Made by a program: the position numbers and the translations under genes
Shown: positions 7,974 through 17,226 of the stretch, piece by piece
How positions within the stretch are numbered: the first letter of the stretch is position 1
How the letters are laid out: the number at the start of each line of letters is the position of its first letter
Notes under the pieces: generated by a model
The model's input: only the letters and a program-made list of their open reading frames with translations
What the model was told of the DNA's origin: nothing
The model's database searches: none
Assembly: GCF_014705605.1 (NCBI RefSeq)
Contig: NZ_JACXIZ010000017.1
Coordinates: 62,001 to 126,000 of the forward strand
Source of the DNA: Paenibacillus sabuli
GTDB taxonomy: Bacteria; Bacillota; Bacilli; Paenibacillales; Paenibacillaceae
Direction of reading: 5' to 3'
Length of the DNA stretch: 64,000 nt

Positions 7974-9131
7974 TCAGGTCAGCCGCGTCCGGCGCGCGGG
8001 GTCGCGATACAGGCCGAGCGGCATGGCAATCGAGGCGATCATCAGCACGACGAAGGCGATATAATAGGGCGAGAGCTCGCCGCGCAGCTGGCCGGCCAGC
8101 ATCGGGCCGAGGAAGGCGCCGATGGAGAAGGCGATCGACAGCAGCGAGAAGGTGCGGCCGTAGCGCTTGCCGCCGCTGAGCTCGATCAGCAGCGAGCTCA
8201 GCGCGGGGAAAATGATGCCCTTGGCCATGCCGAGCAGGAGCAACAAAACGGCAAACGGAATCGGGGAGTCGACGGCGAGCATAAAATAGGTGAGCGCCAG
8301 CGCGACTGCGCCCCAGAGCGAACGGGCAAACGGCGAGTAGCGGTTGAGAAACAGCATGCTCAGCGTCACGAGCGCGCCGAGGCTGACGACGGAGAACAGC
8401 AGCCCGGTCGTCATCATCGCGTCGGCGGTGACGGCCATCAGCGGCAATTCGAACGACAGAATGCCCTGGGCGCAAGACATCGCGATCGGCAGCAGATAGA
8501 TGAGCCAGGGAATCGCGGTCGGCGGCTCTTCCGGCTCGGGCGACGGCTTCGCGCTATGCTCTGCGTGTGAAGGGGGGGAGCTGCGCGGCGCATTGCGGAT
8601 AAAGAAAAAGGCGCATAGTGCGGTAAAGACCAGAATCCACCCCAGCGCATTAAAGGCTTCGGTGAAGCCGATGCGCGCCACGAGCAGTGCACCCGCAGCG
8701 GGCGAAATGACCGAAGCGAGCGTGTGGACGAGGCCGTTGCCGGCCATCAGCTTGCCTTGCTTGAGCGGGTTGTGGCTAAGGTTGGCGAGCAGCGCCATGC
8801 AGGCGGGCGAGAGAAAGGCGAGCACAAAGCCGCTGATCGAGCGCAGCACGAGCAGCTCCCACGGGTTCGTGACATGCGATTGCACGAGGAGGATAATGCC
8901 CGCCAGCAGCAGGCTGAGGACGATGAACAGCCGGCTGCCGAAGCGGTCGACACTGTAGCCGGCAATCAGGTTGCCCGGCAGATGCGTGATGGAGTAGATC
9001 CCCATCATGAGCCCGATGAAGGAGGGCGCGGCGCCGAGCGACAAGGCGAACGGCGTCAGGATCGGGTATTGCGCATGCAGGTCGAAAAAGGCGACGAACA
9101 AAAACAAGTAGAGCCAAATTGCAGTTTTCAC
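7974..9131 (-). CDS. MFS transporter
   Basis: 385 residues with about twelve membrane helices split by a hydrophilic, Pro/Glu-rich loop (about 190-212). The cytoplasmic loop 2 signature appears as GYSVDRFGSRLFI near residue 60. It belongs to the major facilitator superfamily, most likely a drug/H+ antiporter type, but the substrate is not predictable. A GTG start at 9131 is chosen because GGAGGG precedes it by seven bases; the longer in-frame reading from 9170 has no such site. Confidence 0.85.
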   Translation of the reverse strand: MKTAIWLYLFLFVAFFDLHAQYPILTPFALSLGAAPSFIGLMMGIYSITHLPGNLIAGYSVDRFGSRLFIVLSLLLAGIILLVQSHVTNPWELLVLRSISGFVLAFLSPACMALLANLSHNPLKQGKLMAGNGLVHTLASVISPAAGALLVARIGFTEAFNALGWILVFTALCAFFFIRNAPRSSPPSHAEHSAKPSPEPEEPPTAIPWLIYLLPIAMSCAQGILSFELPLMAVTADAMMTTGLLFSVVSLGALVTLSMLFLNRYSPFARSLWGAVALALTYFMLAVDSPIPFAVLLLLLGMAKGIIFPALSSLLIELSGGKRYGRTFSLLSIAFSIGAFLGPMLAGQLRGELSPYYIAFVVLMIASIAMPLGLYRDPARRTRLT

Positions 9132-9270
9132 GTGCGTTCCCTCCAGTCGTACAAACCCTATACTTAACATTTACGTGGCCGAGGGACGGGTTATGCCTTT
9201 CGTTTACGGCGCGTGCGCGCTGGGTTATAATGAGGAAGATGGCAAAGATAAGCTGATGGGGGATTACGTG

Positions 9271-9723
9271 ATGGACTATAATTGGGAGACATGGTCGCAA
9301 TTTTTTCAAGAAAACTGGCTGGTGCTGCTGGTCGCCCTGGTGGTGTTGTTCATTGTCGTCAATGTGGTGAAGACAGTCATCAAATGGGTCATCGTGGCTG
9401 TTATCGTGATCGCGATCGTCGTATATAGCGGCTACAATCTGGAGGATCTCAAGACCAAGTTCGACGATCTGAAGGAAATGAGCACGCAGGTGGCGGACTC
9501 GGTCCGGCAGGAGGCCATGCAGGCGATGGCCGGCGAAATGACGGATGCCACCTATACAAGCGGGGAGGACGGCTCGTACACGGTCCGCACCGACAATCTC
9601 CAACTGAGCGGCCGGATCGGCGACAACGAGGTCGCTGTCATATATCGCGGAGCTCCGCTGGGCAAATGGAAGATCGATGCGACGATTCAGAGCCTGATCG
9701 AGCATTCCAGGCAGAACGGGTAG
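9271..9723 (+). CDS. Membrane-anchored hypothetical protein
   Basis: 150 residues: a short N-terminus, a hydrophobic stretch of about 40 residues (two close membrane segments, roughly 18-55), then an acidic extracytoplasmic or cytoplasmic domain with a beta-rich end (GSYTVRTDNLQLSGRIGDNEVAVIYRGAPLG). No family recognised. ATG 9271 has GGGGGA seven bases upstream; in-frame ATG 9256 is a less likely alternative. It lies 36 bases before the transglutaminase gene and probably forms an operon with it. Confidence 0.65.
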   Translation: MDYNWETWSQFFQENWLVLLVALVVLFIVVNVVKTVIKWVIVAVIVIAIVVYSGYNLEDLKTKFDDLKEMSTQVADSVRQEAMQAMAGEMTDATYTSGEDGSYTVRTDNLQLSGRIGDNEVAVIYRGAPLGKWKIDATIQSLIEHSRQNG

Positions 9724-9759
9724 GAAAAAGCATCGGCAACGAGAAGGGGAGGAGCGTCG

Positions 9760-10920
9760 ATGGCGGAGTGGGGTAACGCGTTGACGGCAGTCGAGCCGGT
9801 AGCGCTCGTCGTGCTGCTGCTGCTGGCCGTCTCGCTCGTGCTCGGATTTTGGCGCGGCGCCTCCGGCTCGGCCAGGCGGCTGCTGCATTTCCTCGCGGAT
9901 ACGCTGGCGGCCGTGGTGGCGCTGCTCGCGGCGGCTCGAATTGCCGTGTGGCTCTCCCCGCTCGTCCGGCAATGGCTGGTGAATCGGGAGATCGCGCCGC
10001 CGGAGCAGGAGCTCAGCGCGCTGGAGCGGGCGTGGCATACGCTCGTTACCGGCCTGCGCGATTTTGAGCTGCTGCGATTCGGGGCGCTGATGCTCGTGTT
10101 CTATGTGGCCATTCGGTTATTCCTGGGCCTGTTCACGCGGCTGCTGCCCCCGCTGGATCCGATCCAGTCGGCAGCCGGCTCCGAGGCGCGCGGGCGCGCG
10201 GCGCAGGTTCGGACGCTGGCCGGCCGTGCTGCCGGCGCCCTGCTGGGGCTGCTGCACGGCGCATGCCGCGCGCTAATCATCATGGCGGTGCTGTTCGTAT
10301 ACGTGTCGCTCGCGCCGGGCGGACCGCTGGCACCGGAGATTCGCAGCTCGCCGCTCTACCGCCAGGCTTCGACGACGCTGCTCGAGCCGCTGGCCGGAGG
10401 CATGATCGCCGATCGCGGACCGGTGCTGGCTGAGGCGGTGCAGTCCGAGTTCAGACAGGTGCTCGACCGCCGCTATGAGCTGATCGACTATGCGATTCCG
10501 GAGGAGGTCGACGCGGCCGCGGCACAGATCACGGCCGGGCTGGAGACCGAGGAGGCGAAGGCGCGGGCGCTGTACGATTGGATCGGCACGCGCATCGCTT
10601 ACGACTGGGACAAGGCCGACGCTTACGAGGAGCGCGGCGAGTGGCGGGAGCAGACGCCGCAGCAGACCTTCGACACGCGCACGGGCGTATGCATCGACGT
10701 GGCGAGGCTGTATGCGGTGATGGCGCGCAGCGCGGAGCTCGAGGTGCGCGTCGTGACGGGAATGGGGGCGGACGGCCGCGGCGGCTACGGGCCCCATGCC
10801 TGGAACGAGGTGTACCTCCCGGACGAGCAGCGTTGGGCGCCGCTTGACGCCACTTGGGCGGAGTCCGGGGACTGGTTCGACTCGCCGGAGTTCGAGCGGA
10901 CGCACATTCGCGAGACTTGA
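9760..10920 (+). CDS. Membrane transglutaminase-like (cysteine protease fold) protein
   Basis: 386 residues. The first half has four or so membrane helices (about 15-32, 42-66, 107-128, 160-185), reminiscent of CvpA-type domains. The second half is a transglutaminase core with the full catalytic triad: Cys311 in TGVCIDVARL, His346 in GPHAWNEVY and Asp363 in LDATWA. Bacterial proteins of this kind act as proteases or protein cross-linkers at the cell surface; the substrate is unknown. The ATG at 9760 follows AAGGGGAGG. A strong terminator follows, so it ends a two-gene unit with the gene at 9271. Confidence 0.85.
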   Translation: MAEWGNALTAVEPVALVVLLLLAVSLVLGFWRGASGSARRLLHFLADTLAAVVALLAAARIAVWLSPLVRQWLVNREIAPPEQELSALERAWHTLVTGLRDFELLRFGALMLVFYVAIRLFLGLFTRLLPPLDPIQSAAGSEARGRAAQVRTLAGRAAGALLGLLHGACRALIIMAVLFVYVSLAPGGPLAPEIRSSPLYRQASTTLLEPLAGGMIADRGPVLAEAVQSEFRQVLDRRYELIDYAIPEEVDAAAAQITAGLETEEAKARALYDWIGTRIAYDWDKADAYEERGEWREQTPQQTFDTRTGVCIDVARLYAVMARSAELEVRVVTGMGADGRGGYGPHAWNEVYLPDEQRWAPLDATWAESGDWFDSPEFERTHIRET

Positions 10921-10976
10921 TCTGTGCAGGCAGCATGACACGAGCCGTCCAGGCGGGAAAGCGACGCCACGCCTAC

Positions 10977-11016
10977 AGCGGCGAAGGCAGAAGGACAGCC
11001 TTCGCCGCTTTTTTGT
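10977..11016 (+). terminator. Terminator of the transglutaminase operon
   Basis: 12-bp perfect stem (AGCGGCGAAGGC at 10977-10988, complement at 10998-11009) followed by TTTTTTG. Confidence 0.9.
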
Positions 11017-11083
11017 TGCGCTTTTTTAGGGAACGATTTGCGTGTGTGCGTCGATTTATTATTTTCAAGTTATATTAATTAAC

Positions 11084-11182
11084 GTTATTGACGAATATTT
11101 TTTTGTCGAATCTAGTATAAGCGACTTAATTTGTTATATTATCTAACATTGTTATTGACGAGGTCATATATTCGCGTATTAA
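11084..11182 (+). promoter_or_regulatory. AT-rich promoter region of the amidase gene
   Basis: TTGACG at 11155-11160, a 16-base spacer and TATTAA at 11177-11182 form a plausible promoter. The 11-mer GTTATTGACGA occurs twice, at 11084-11094 and 11151-11161, 67 bases apart. The block from about 11040 to 11200 is far richer in A+T than its surroundings. No gene is seen between 10921 and 11288. Confidence 0.45.
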
Positions 11183-11288
11183 TAGAGAGAGGAGGTCGTA
11201 CATACCGAGCTAGAGTCTTCCTAAATTTTGGGGGAGGATGCAGACCGAAGTCATTATCTTTTGAACCGGGAGAGGAGCATGAATCGAT

Positions 11289-12896
11289 TTGAAAACGCGC
11301 GGCATGGCTGATGTGAGGCGGATGGTGCGGGCCCAAACAAGATGGACGATAATGCTTGTGCTGGCGATGGCGGTCGGAGCTGGAAGTGCTTCGATTGCGG
11401 CGGCGGCGCCTTTTGCGTATGAAGAGATGACAGTACGTCAGCTTCAGGCGGGGTATGCGGACGAGACATACACGGCGGAGGAGGTCGTCGAGGCGTATCT
11501 GGCGCGCATCGCGCAATACGAGCCAAGCTACAACGCCTTCACGTTCATGAACGAGGACGCGCTGGAGGAAGCGCGGGCGTACGACCTGCTGCGCGAGTCC
11601 GGCGAGACGCCGGGAGCGCTGGCCGGGGTGCCGATCGTCATCAAGGAAGCGGTCGACGTGGCCGGATTCCCGACGACCTTCGGCTGGGCGCCGCTGAGCG
11701 AGGAATTGGGCGGCATCTCGCTGATGCCCGAGCGCGACGCGCCGGTCGTCGCCCGGCTCAAGGCCGCAGGCGCGATCATCCTCGGCAAGACGAATATCCC
11801 GGCCTTCAGCGCCGACGGCACGCGGGCCAGCTCCAGCTGGGACGGCGACACGTACAATGCCGTCGACCGCTCGCTGGCGCCGGGGGCCAGCTCCAGCGGG
11901 ACGGCGATGTCGGTCTCGGGCAACTTCGCCATGCTCGGCATCGCGGAGGAGACCGGCGGCTCGATTCAGAACCCGGCAGCTGCGCAAGCGCTGGTCGGCA
12001 TCAAGCCGACATTTGGCCTCGTGCCCAATGCAGGCGTCGTGCCGCTGGCCGGCAGCACGCGCGATGTGATCGGGACGCATGCGCGGACGGTCTACGATGC
12101 GGCGCTGATGCTGGACGTCATCGCGGGCTATAGCGTAGAGGATGCGAAGACGCTCGCTGCGATCGGCAATATGCCGCGCGGCGGCTATACGTCCAAGCTC
12201 AACAAGTCGGAGCTGTACGGCAAGCGCGTCGGCCTGTACGGCCCGGGCTGGCGCGAGCAGGAGCTGACGGCGGAGACGCAGGAGCTCTACGACCGCGCCA
12301 TCCGGGAGCTGGAGCGCCAGGGCGCGACGGTCGTCACCGATCCGTTCGCCGGCACGGGCTTCGCCGCCTTCGTCGAGGAAGCGGGCTCGGTCGGCCTGGA
12401 GTCGATGATCTACGACATGGAGCAATACTTGAAGCGGCTCGGTCCGAGCGCGGCGATCGGCTCGGTGGAGGAGCTGATCGAGATGACCGGCGAGACGCCG
12501 TCGCTGTTCGAGCGCTACGAGGAATCGCTCAAGGATCCGGGCGCGTACCCGGACTTGACGAATTTCACTGCCGTGCGGACGAAGTACCTGGCCTACATCG
12601 GCGACGTCATGGACAAGCATCGCCTGGATGCGCTCGTCTTCCCGCAGATGTTCAAGGAGACGCCGCAGCTCGACAGCGAGGACCGGATCGGCGCGACTAC
12701 GGTATCCGAGATCAATATCGCGGGCGTGCCGCTGGTCACGGTGCCGGCTGGTTATTACGAGAGCGGCTCGCCGTTCGCGCTCGCTTTCTTCGGCCGCATG
12801 TGGAGCGAGGCGGAGCTGCTCGGCATGGCGTACGACTACGAGCAAGCGACCAAGCTGCGCAAGGCGCCCGTGCTCGTCGAGGTGAGCGGGGAATAG
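11289..12896 (+). CDS. Secreted amidase-signature family protein
   Basis: 535 residues. An N-terminal basic region followed by a hydrophobic segment ending GAGSASIAAAAP looks like a signal peptide. The rest is the amidase signature domain: the catalytic Lys in GVPIVIKEAVDV, the Ser-rich LAPGASSSGTAMSVS stretch and the nucleophile region AEETGGSIQNPAA, giving the Ser-Ser-Lys triad. The family hydrolyses amide bonds in varied substrates; the substrate here is unknown. The start is a TTG at 11289 with GAGAGGAG about 12 bases upstream; in-frame ATGs further in (for example 11304) have poorer sites, so the start is uncertain. Confidence 0.85.
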   Translation: MKTRGMADVRRMVRAQTRWTIMLVLAMAVGAGSASIAAAAPFAYEEMTVRQLQAGYADETYTAEEVVEAYLARIAQYEPSYNAFTFMNEDALEEARAYDLLRESGETPGALAGVPIVIKEAVDVAGFPTTFGWAPLSEELGGISLMPERDAPVVARLKAAGAIILGKTNIPAFSADGTRASSSWDGDTYNAVDRSLAPGASSSGTAMSVSGNFAMLGIAEETGGSIQNPAAAQALVGIKPTFGLVPNAGVVPLAGSTRDVIGTHARTVYDAALMLDVIAGYSVEDAKTLAAIGNMPRGGYTSKLNKSELYGKRVGLYGPGWREQELTAETQELYDRAIRELERQGATVVTDPFAGTGFAAFVEEAGSVGLESMIYDMEQYLKRLGPSAAIGSVEELIEMTGETPSLFERYEESLKDPGAYPDLTNFTAVRTKYLAYIGDVMDKHRLDALVFPQMFKETPQLDSEDRIGATTVSEINIAGVPLVTVPAGYYESGSPFALAFFGRMWSEAELLGMAYDYEQATKLRKAPVLVEVSGE

Positions 12897-13009
12897 CCGT
12901 CTTTTTCGCCAGCGAACGGACGGATGACGCGGGCACTTTGCGTGAGTCAGCGGTTTCCTGGGACGCCGAGCGCGCGTGCTTGTGAGCGCCGTGCGCAGCA
13001 TATAATTTA

Positions 13010-13052
13010 AAAACAAGCCGTCTGCAACTACAATTTGCGGGCGGCTTGTTTT
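13010..13052. terminator. Terminator after the amidase gene
   Basis: AAAACAAGCCG at 13010-13020 pairs with CGGCTTGTTTT at 13042-13052, and the loop side is also partly paired. A and T tracts on both sides would allow function in either direction. Confidence 0.75.
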
Positions 13053-13311
13053 GTTCAATATTTCGAATGGTGCTTCGGGTGAGATGTGTCGTATGAGTGA
13101 CGGCTACCTCGTGCGGAGGTCCGTATGACGGTATGCCATTGCACTCCGGTCCGCGCGCAGCACCCAGCGCGGGGTCCGGCGGCATGACGGCGGTCGGACG
13201 ACCACATGCGATGTTCGGCGATAAGCTGGCGTCAAGCTGATCCATGCGACTTCCCCTTGTGAGCAGATTCGTGAGTGGGTTCACAATGCGACCGCTTGCT
13301 GGTTGTACTTG

Positions 13312-13395
13312 TAATGGACATGAGAGACGCTTAGCGGGGGTTATGAGCCGTGGAGGTAGCCAAAATGACCGCTAAGCGTCGCTGGTGTCCGTTAG
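13312..13395. repeat. Inverted-repeat intergenic element, copy 1
   Basis: The left end TAATGGACATGAGAGACGCTT and the right end reading CTAACGGACACCAGCGACGC on the other strand form imperfect inverted repeats around a 30-base centre. The ends match copy 2 at 17331-17424 while the centres differ. Confidence 0.8.
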
Positions 13396-13586
13396 AACTG
13401 CCCCGCGCCGTCCCGGTCGCTACGAGTGGCGCCGCTTGCGTAGCTGCAACGCGCATATGGTATGATACAATCGACATCAACAATTCCACTATCGAGTAAG
13501 CGGCGATCTCGGCCGGAGAGCATAGAACGCGCGACCCTCTCCGGGAAAAAACGATAGCGCCGCGCGGAAGGGAGCCTCGACGCACG

Positions 13587-15413
13587 ATGCTGTACTCGCT
13601 CAAAAGTCGGCTCATCGCCTCGTTCATCGTGCTGTTCGTACTCTCGTTCGGGGCGATGTCGGTGGTGCTGTTCAACGAGGCGCGCTCCGTCATCCGCTCC
13701 TATATCGAGTCCTCGGCGCTGGAGAAGATGACGGAATACGGCTCGTACATCGAGATGGTACAGGCGCAGATCTACGATATCTCCTCGCTCGTATTCAACA
13801 GCGACATTACCCGCAGCTGGGACAAGGCCGTCTCCCGGCCCGATCTGAGCGAGGGAGAGAAGATGCTGCGTCATCTGGAAATGAGCGACTTCCTGACGCG
13901 GGCGACGAACAGCTACTCCAGCGTTTCTTCGGTCACGCTGTATCGGCAGCAGGGGCTGTGGGTCGGGGTGGAGGATCGGATCGTCGAGGAGGACGATTTT
14001 TTGCGCGCATCTTGGTTCGGAGATTTCATCGCGCGCCGCGAGCATTGGGTGCCGTCGCATGTCGATCCGGTCGAGCTGCGCGGCGGCAGCGCGGAGCCGG
14101 TCGTCAGCATGCTGATGCCGATTGGCACGTTCCAGCCGGCGCTGGCGCGCACGGTCATGAAGGTGAACGTGAGCGCCGATTACTTCCTGGAGCCGCTGGG
14201 CCGCATCCATCTGGGTGAGAGCGGCACGATCTATCTGCTGGACAAGCAGGGGCTGCCGCTGCTGTCGCAGTCGAATTATCGGCCGGCGGCGGATATGGCC
14301 GTCGCGGTGCAGCGGGCGGCGGGCGGCGCGCAGCGGGAGGGCGTCGTTGATCTGACCGGAGAGGGCGGGGTCAAGGAGATCCTCGTCTACAAAAAGCTGG
14401 CGCGCACGAACTGGATGCTGGTCGGCTTCGTCTCCGAAACCGATCTGTACGGCTCGCTCTTCCGCTTGCGCGATACCGTCGCCGTGCTGGCGCTGCTGCT
14501 GCTCCTGCTCTCGATCGGCGTCGCGATCTGGCTGTCGCACGGCATCTCGCGGCCGCTGTCGCGACTCGTGCCGGCGATGCGGCACGTGCAGCGCGGCGAC
14601 TTCGAGGAGGCGCGGCTGCGGCTGCCGCCGGCGGGCAGCGTCCGCAACGAGGTCGGCTTGGTAACGGCGACCTTCCGCAACATGGTCGATCGTCTGCGCC
14701 AGCATATCAAGACCGAATTCGAGCTCAAGCTGATGCGCCAGCAGGCGGAATACAAGGCGCTGCTGATGCAGATCAATCCGCACTTCCTGTTCAATACGCT
14801 GGAGCTGATGAGCTCGCTGGCGATGCAGCGGCGCGCCGACGACAACGTCCAGGTGATCGAATCGCTGGGCCGGATGCTGCGATTCTCGCTGCGGATGAGC
14901 GATGATCTGATCCCGCTGGCCGACGAGCTCGCCTACGCCCGCGAATATGCGGCGATCCTGACGGTGCGCTTCGGCGACCGGCTGGACCTGACGATGACGG
15001 CCGAGCTGCCGGAGCCGAGGCGGATCATGATCATCAAGTTCATCCTGCAGCCGCTGATCGAGAATGCGGTCAAGTACAGCTTCGGCGCGGGCGCGGAGGC
15101 GACGGTCTGCGTGCGCGTGGTCCGCGTCGACGAGCGGCGGCTATCGCTGACAGTGGAAGACAACGGGCCGGGCGTCCCGGGCGAATTGCGCGAGCGTCTG
15201 CTGCAGCAGGCGGCCGAAGCGCGGCTGGACGATCTGCTCGTCAGCCGCAGCCGCCAGATCGGGCTGGGCAATGTGCTGTCGCGCTGCAGGCTGTATTATG
15301 GGGCGCTATTCGAGGCGCGTATCGAGACGAGCGCGCTCGGCGGCGCCCGGATCGAGCTGATCGTACCGATTCAGGAGGTGAATGCGGATGTACCGCGTAT
15401 TGATCGTGGATGA
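13587..15413 (+). CDS. YesM-type sensor histidine kinase
   Basis: 608 residues. N-terminal membrane helix (about 9-28), an extracellular sensing domain of the Cache type to about 290, a second helix (295-318), HAMP linker (RPLSRLVPAM...), the His_kinase domain with QINPHFLFNTLELM (phospho-acceptor His399) and a HATPase domain with IENAVKYSF and DNGPGVPGELRERL. This is the LytS/YesM class that, with a YesN-type regulator, usually controls sugar ABC transport genes in Paenibacillus. It overlaps the regulator gene by 26 bases. Its Shine-Dalgarno is distant (AAGGGAG, about 14 bases before ATG). Confidence 0.95.
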   Translation: MLYSLKSRLIASFIVLFVLSFGAMSVVLFNEARSVIRSYIESSALEKMTEYGSYIEMVQAQIYDISSLVFNSDITRSWDKAVSRPDLSEGEKMLRHLEMSDFLTRATNSYSSVSSVTLYRQQGLWVGVEDRIVEEDDFLRASWFGDFIARREHWVPSHVDPVELRGGSAEPVVSMLMPIGTFQPALARTVMKVNVSADYFLEPLGRIHLGESGTIYLLDKQGLPLLSQSNYRPAADMAVAVQRAAGGAQREGVVDLTGEGGVKEILVYKKLARTNWMLVGFVSETDLYGSLFRLRDTVAVLALLLLLLSIGVAIWLSHGISRPLSRLVPAMRHVQRGDFEEARLRLPPAGSVRNEVGLVTATFRNMVDRLRQHIKTEFELKLMRQQAEYKALLMQINPHFLFNTLELMSSLAMQRRADDNVQVIESLGRMLRFSLRMSDDLIPLADELAYAREYAAILTVRFGDRLDLTMTAELPEPRRIMIIKFILQPLIENAVKYSFGAGAEATVCVRVVRVDERRLSLTVEDNGPGVPGELRERLLQQAAEARLDDLLVSRSRQIGLGNVLSRCRLYYGALFEARIETSALGGARIELIVPIQEVNADVPRIDRG

Positions 15414-17226
15414 CGAGCCGGAGATCCGGATGGGGCTGCGGCTCAAGGTCGACTGGGAGGCGCTGGGGCTTGAGGTTGCCGCTGAGGCGTCCCACGGCGA
15501 GGAAGCGCTGCGCGTGCTGGAGCAGACGGAGGTCGACATCCTCATTACGGATATGAGCATGCCGGTGATGGACGGCCGGCTGCTGATGGATACATGCCGG
15601 GAGCGCTACCCGCAGCTGCGGCTGATCGTCGTCACCGGCTACGAGGACTTCGAGTATGCGCGGGCCGCGATTCGCAATCAGGCGCGCGACTATCTGCTCA
15701 AGCCGGTCGCGCGCAGCGAGCTGGCCGCCGTGCTGGAGAAGGTGAAGCGGGAGCTCGACGAGGCGCGTCAGGCGGTCGCCGACCGGGCGGCCGAGCAGTG
15801 GAAGCTGTCGCAGTATTATGTCGAGCTCAAGGAGCAATTCATCCTGCACGCGGTGAAGGGCGCCTTTGAGCGGGAGGACGAGCTATTGGCCCGGGCCCGG
15901 CTATTCGAGATGCAGACGTGGCAGCAGGAGCGGGTGCGCTTCGTGACGGCCGGGATGCTGTCTCGTCCATCGGACCCGGTCGACGAGGGTGGGCAGGCGC
16001 GCGACAAAGGCGCAGTCCGCGGTGGGGGCATGGCAGACGCGCCTGTCTTCGGCTCTGGCAGCGCCGCGTCTGCGAAGCGTGACGACCAGTTGCAATGGTC
16101 CGCGGGACTGTGCGATTCTGCTGCATTCGCCTCCGCCGCAGCGGCAGGTCAAGCTGCGGCGAATACCCGTGCCGAAGCGGAAGAGGGCGCGACAGAGGGC
16201 GTGGTAGAAGGCACAGACGCGGCGAGGGGGTTGGCCGGAGCGAACGGCTTGGCCTCGTCGGCTCGCACGCCGGACAAGTTCCGTCTCGCCTTCGAGCTGC
16301 TGTGCCGCGAAACGGCCGCGCAGGCGGGCATTCGGGCGCTGGCTTATCGCGATGCCGGCTATCCGGGACTCATGCACTTCATTGTTCGCGACGGCGCGGC
16401 GCAGCGGCAGCTGGAGGAAGCGCTGCGCCGCCATACGGACGAGCACCTGGGGTTCGGGTTGTCGGTCGGCATCGGCGAGCCGGTGCTCGGCTACGGGCAG
16501 TGGAAGGAAGGGTACATGTCGGCGCTGCTCGCCTGGAGCATGCACGAGAGCAGCGCCGTCAGCGGCGGCAAGCTGCAGGATCAAGGGGCCGCGCTCTCCG
16601 AGGAGACGCTGCAGGTGATGCGGCGACTGCTGCAGCGCGGCGAGCTCGAACGCTACAACGAAGCCGTCCTGCAGGAGCTGCGGGCGGCGGCCGCGCGCTC
16701 GCGCGGCCATCTCGTCAAGACGATCCTGCAGCTCTATCTGGTGCTGGATGCGGAGGCGACCGCAGCGCATGTGCGCCCAGGCAGCGGCGAGCAGCTGTGG
16801 GTGCGGCCGGAGATGGCGCTCGCGCTCGACACCCCGGACAAGGGCGCGCGCTTCCTCGCCGCGCTGGCGCGCCGGATCGCCGAGGAGCGCCGTGCCGAGG
16901 CAGGCGGAGACGAGCAGTTCCAGATCGGTGAAGCGCTGCAATACCTGGAGGACAATTACATGTACGATCTCAATCTGCCGATGCTGGCGGAGCGCTTCAA
17001 CTACCATCCGACCTATTTCTCGGAGCTGTTCAAGGCGCGCACCGGCAAGACGTTCATCCAGGCGCTGACAGAGGTGCGGATGAAGCACGCCCGGCAGCTG
17101 CTTCGGCAGACGGAGCTGGGGCTGTGGGACATCGCCGAGCTGACCGGCTTCTCCAATGCCAGCTACTTCAGCGCCAAGTTCAAAAAAATGTTCGGCGTCT
17201 CGCCGTCGGAGTTCAGGGGCAGCTAA
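15388..17226 (+). CDS. YesN-type AraC-family response regulator
   Basis: 612 residues. Receiver domain 1-120 with the acidic pair D8-D9, phosphorylation site D55 in ILITDMSMP and Lys in YLLKPV. A central region then contains a long low-complexity insert (about 193-293, rich in Ala, Gly and charged residues). The C-terminal 100 residues are two AraC helix-turn-helix motifs, ending WDIAELTGFSNASYFSAKFKKMFGVSPSEFR. Start 15388 is preferred over ATG 15382, which is only three bases from AGGAGG. It is coupled to the kinase gene and probably activates the transport operon at 17652. Confidence 0.93.
   Translation: MYRVLIVDDEPEIRMGLRLKVDWEALGLEVAAEASHGEEALRVLEQTEVDILITDMSMPVMDGRLLMDTCRERYPQLRLIVVTGYEDFEYARAAIRNQARDYLLKPVARSELAAVLEKVKRELDEARQAVADRAAEQWKLSQYYVELKEQFILHAVKGAFEREDELLARARLFEMQTWQQERVRFVTAGMLSRPSDPVDEGGQARDKGAVRGGGMADAPVFGSGSAASAKRDDQLQWSAGLCDSAAFASAAAAGQAAANTRAEAEEGATEGVVEGTDAARGLAGANGLASSARTPDKFRLAFELLCRETAAQAGIRALAYRDAGYPGLMHFIVRDGAAQRQLEEALRRHTDEHLGFGLSVGIGEPVLGYGQWKEGYMSALLAWSMHESSAVSGGKLQDQGAALSEETLQVMRRLLQRGELERYNEAVLQELRAAAARSRGHLVKTILQLYLVLDAEATAAHVRPGSGEQLWVRPEMALALDTPDKGARFLAALARRIAEERRAEAGGDEQFQIGEALQYLEDNYMYDLNLPMLAERFNYHPTYFSELFKARTGKTFIQALTEVRMKHARQLLRQTELGLWDIAELTGFSNASYFSAKFKKMFGVSPSEFRGS

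Larger units (their letters stand above)
12897..13586. other. 690-base intergenic region between amidase and histidine kinase genes
   Basis: It holds a bidirectional hairpin at 13010-13052 and an inverted-repeat element at 13312-13395. No credible reading frame was seen in the rest; frames present have no ribosome binding site and lie antisense to repeats. Confidence 0.6.

Noticed and set aside
11139-13058. 639-codon minus-strand frame opposite the amidase gene
   Set aside because: Antisense shadow; composition is Arg/His/Asp-rich and no family features are visible, while the plus strand has the full amidase signature.
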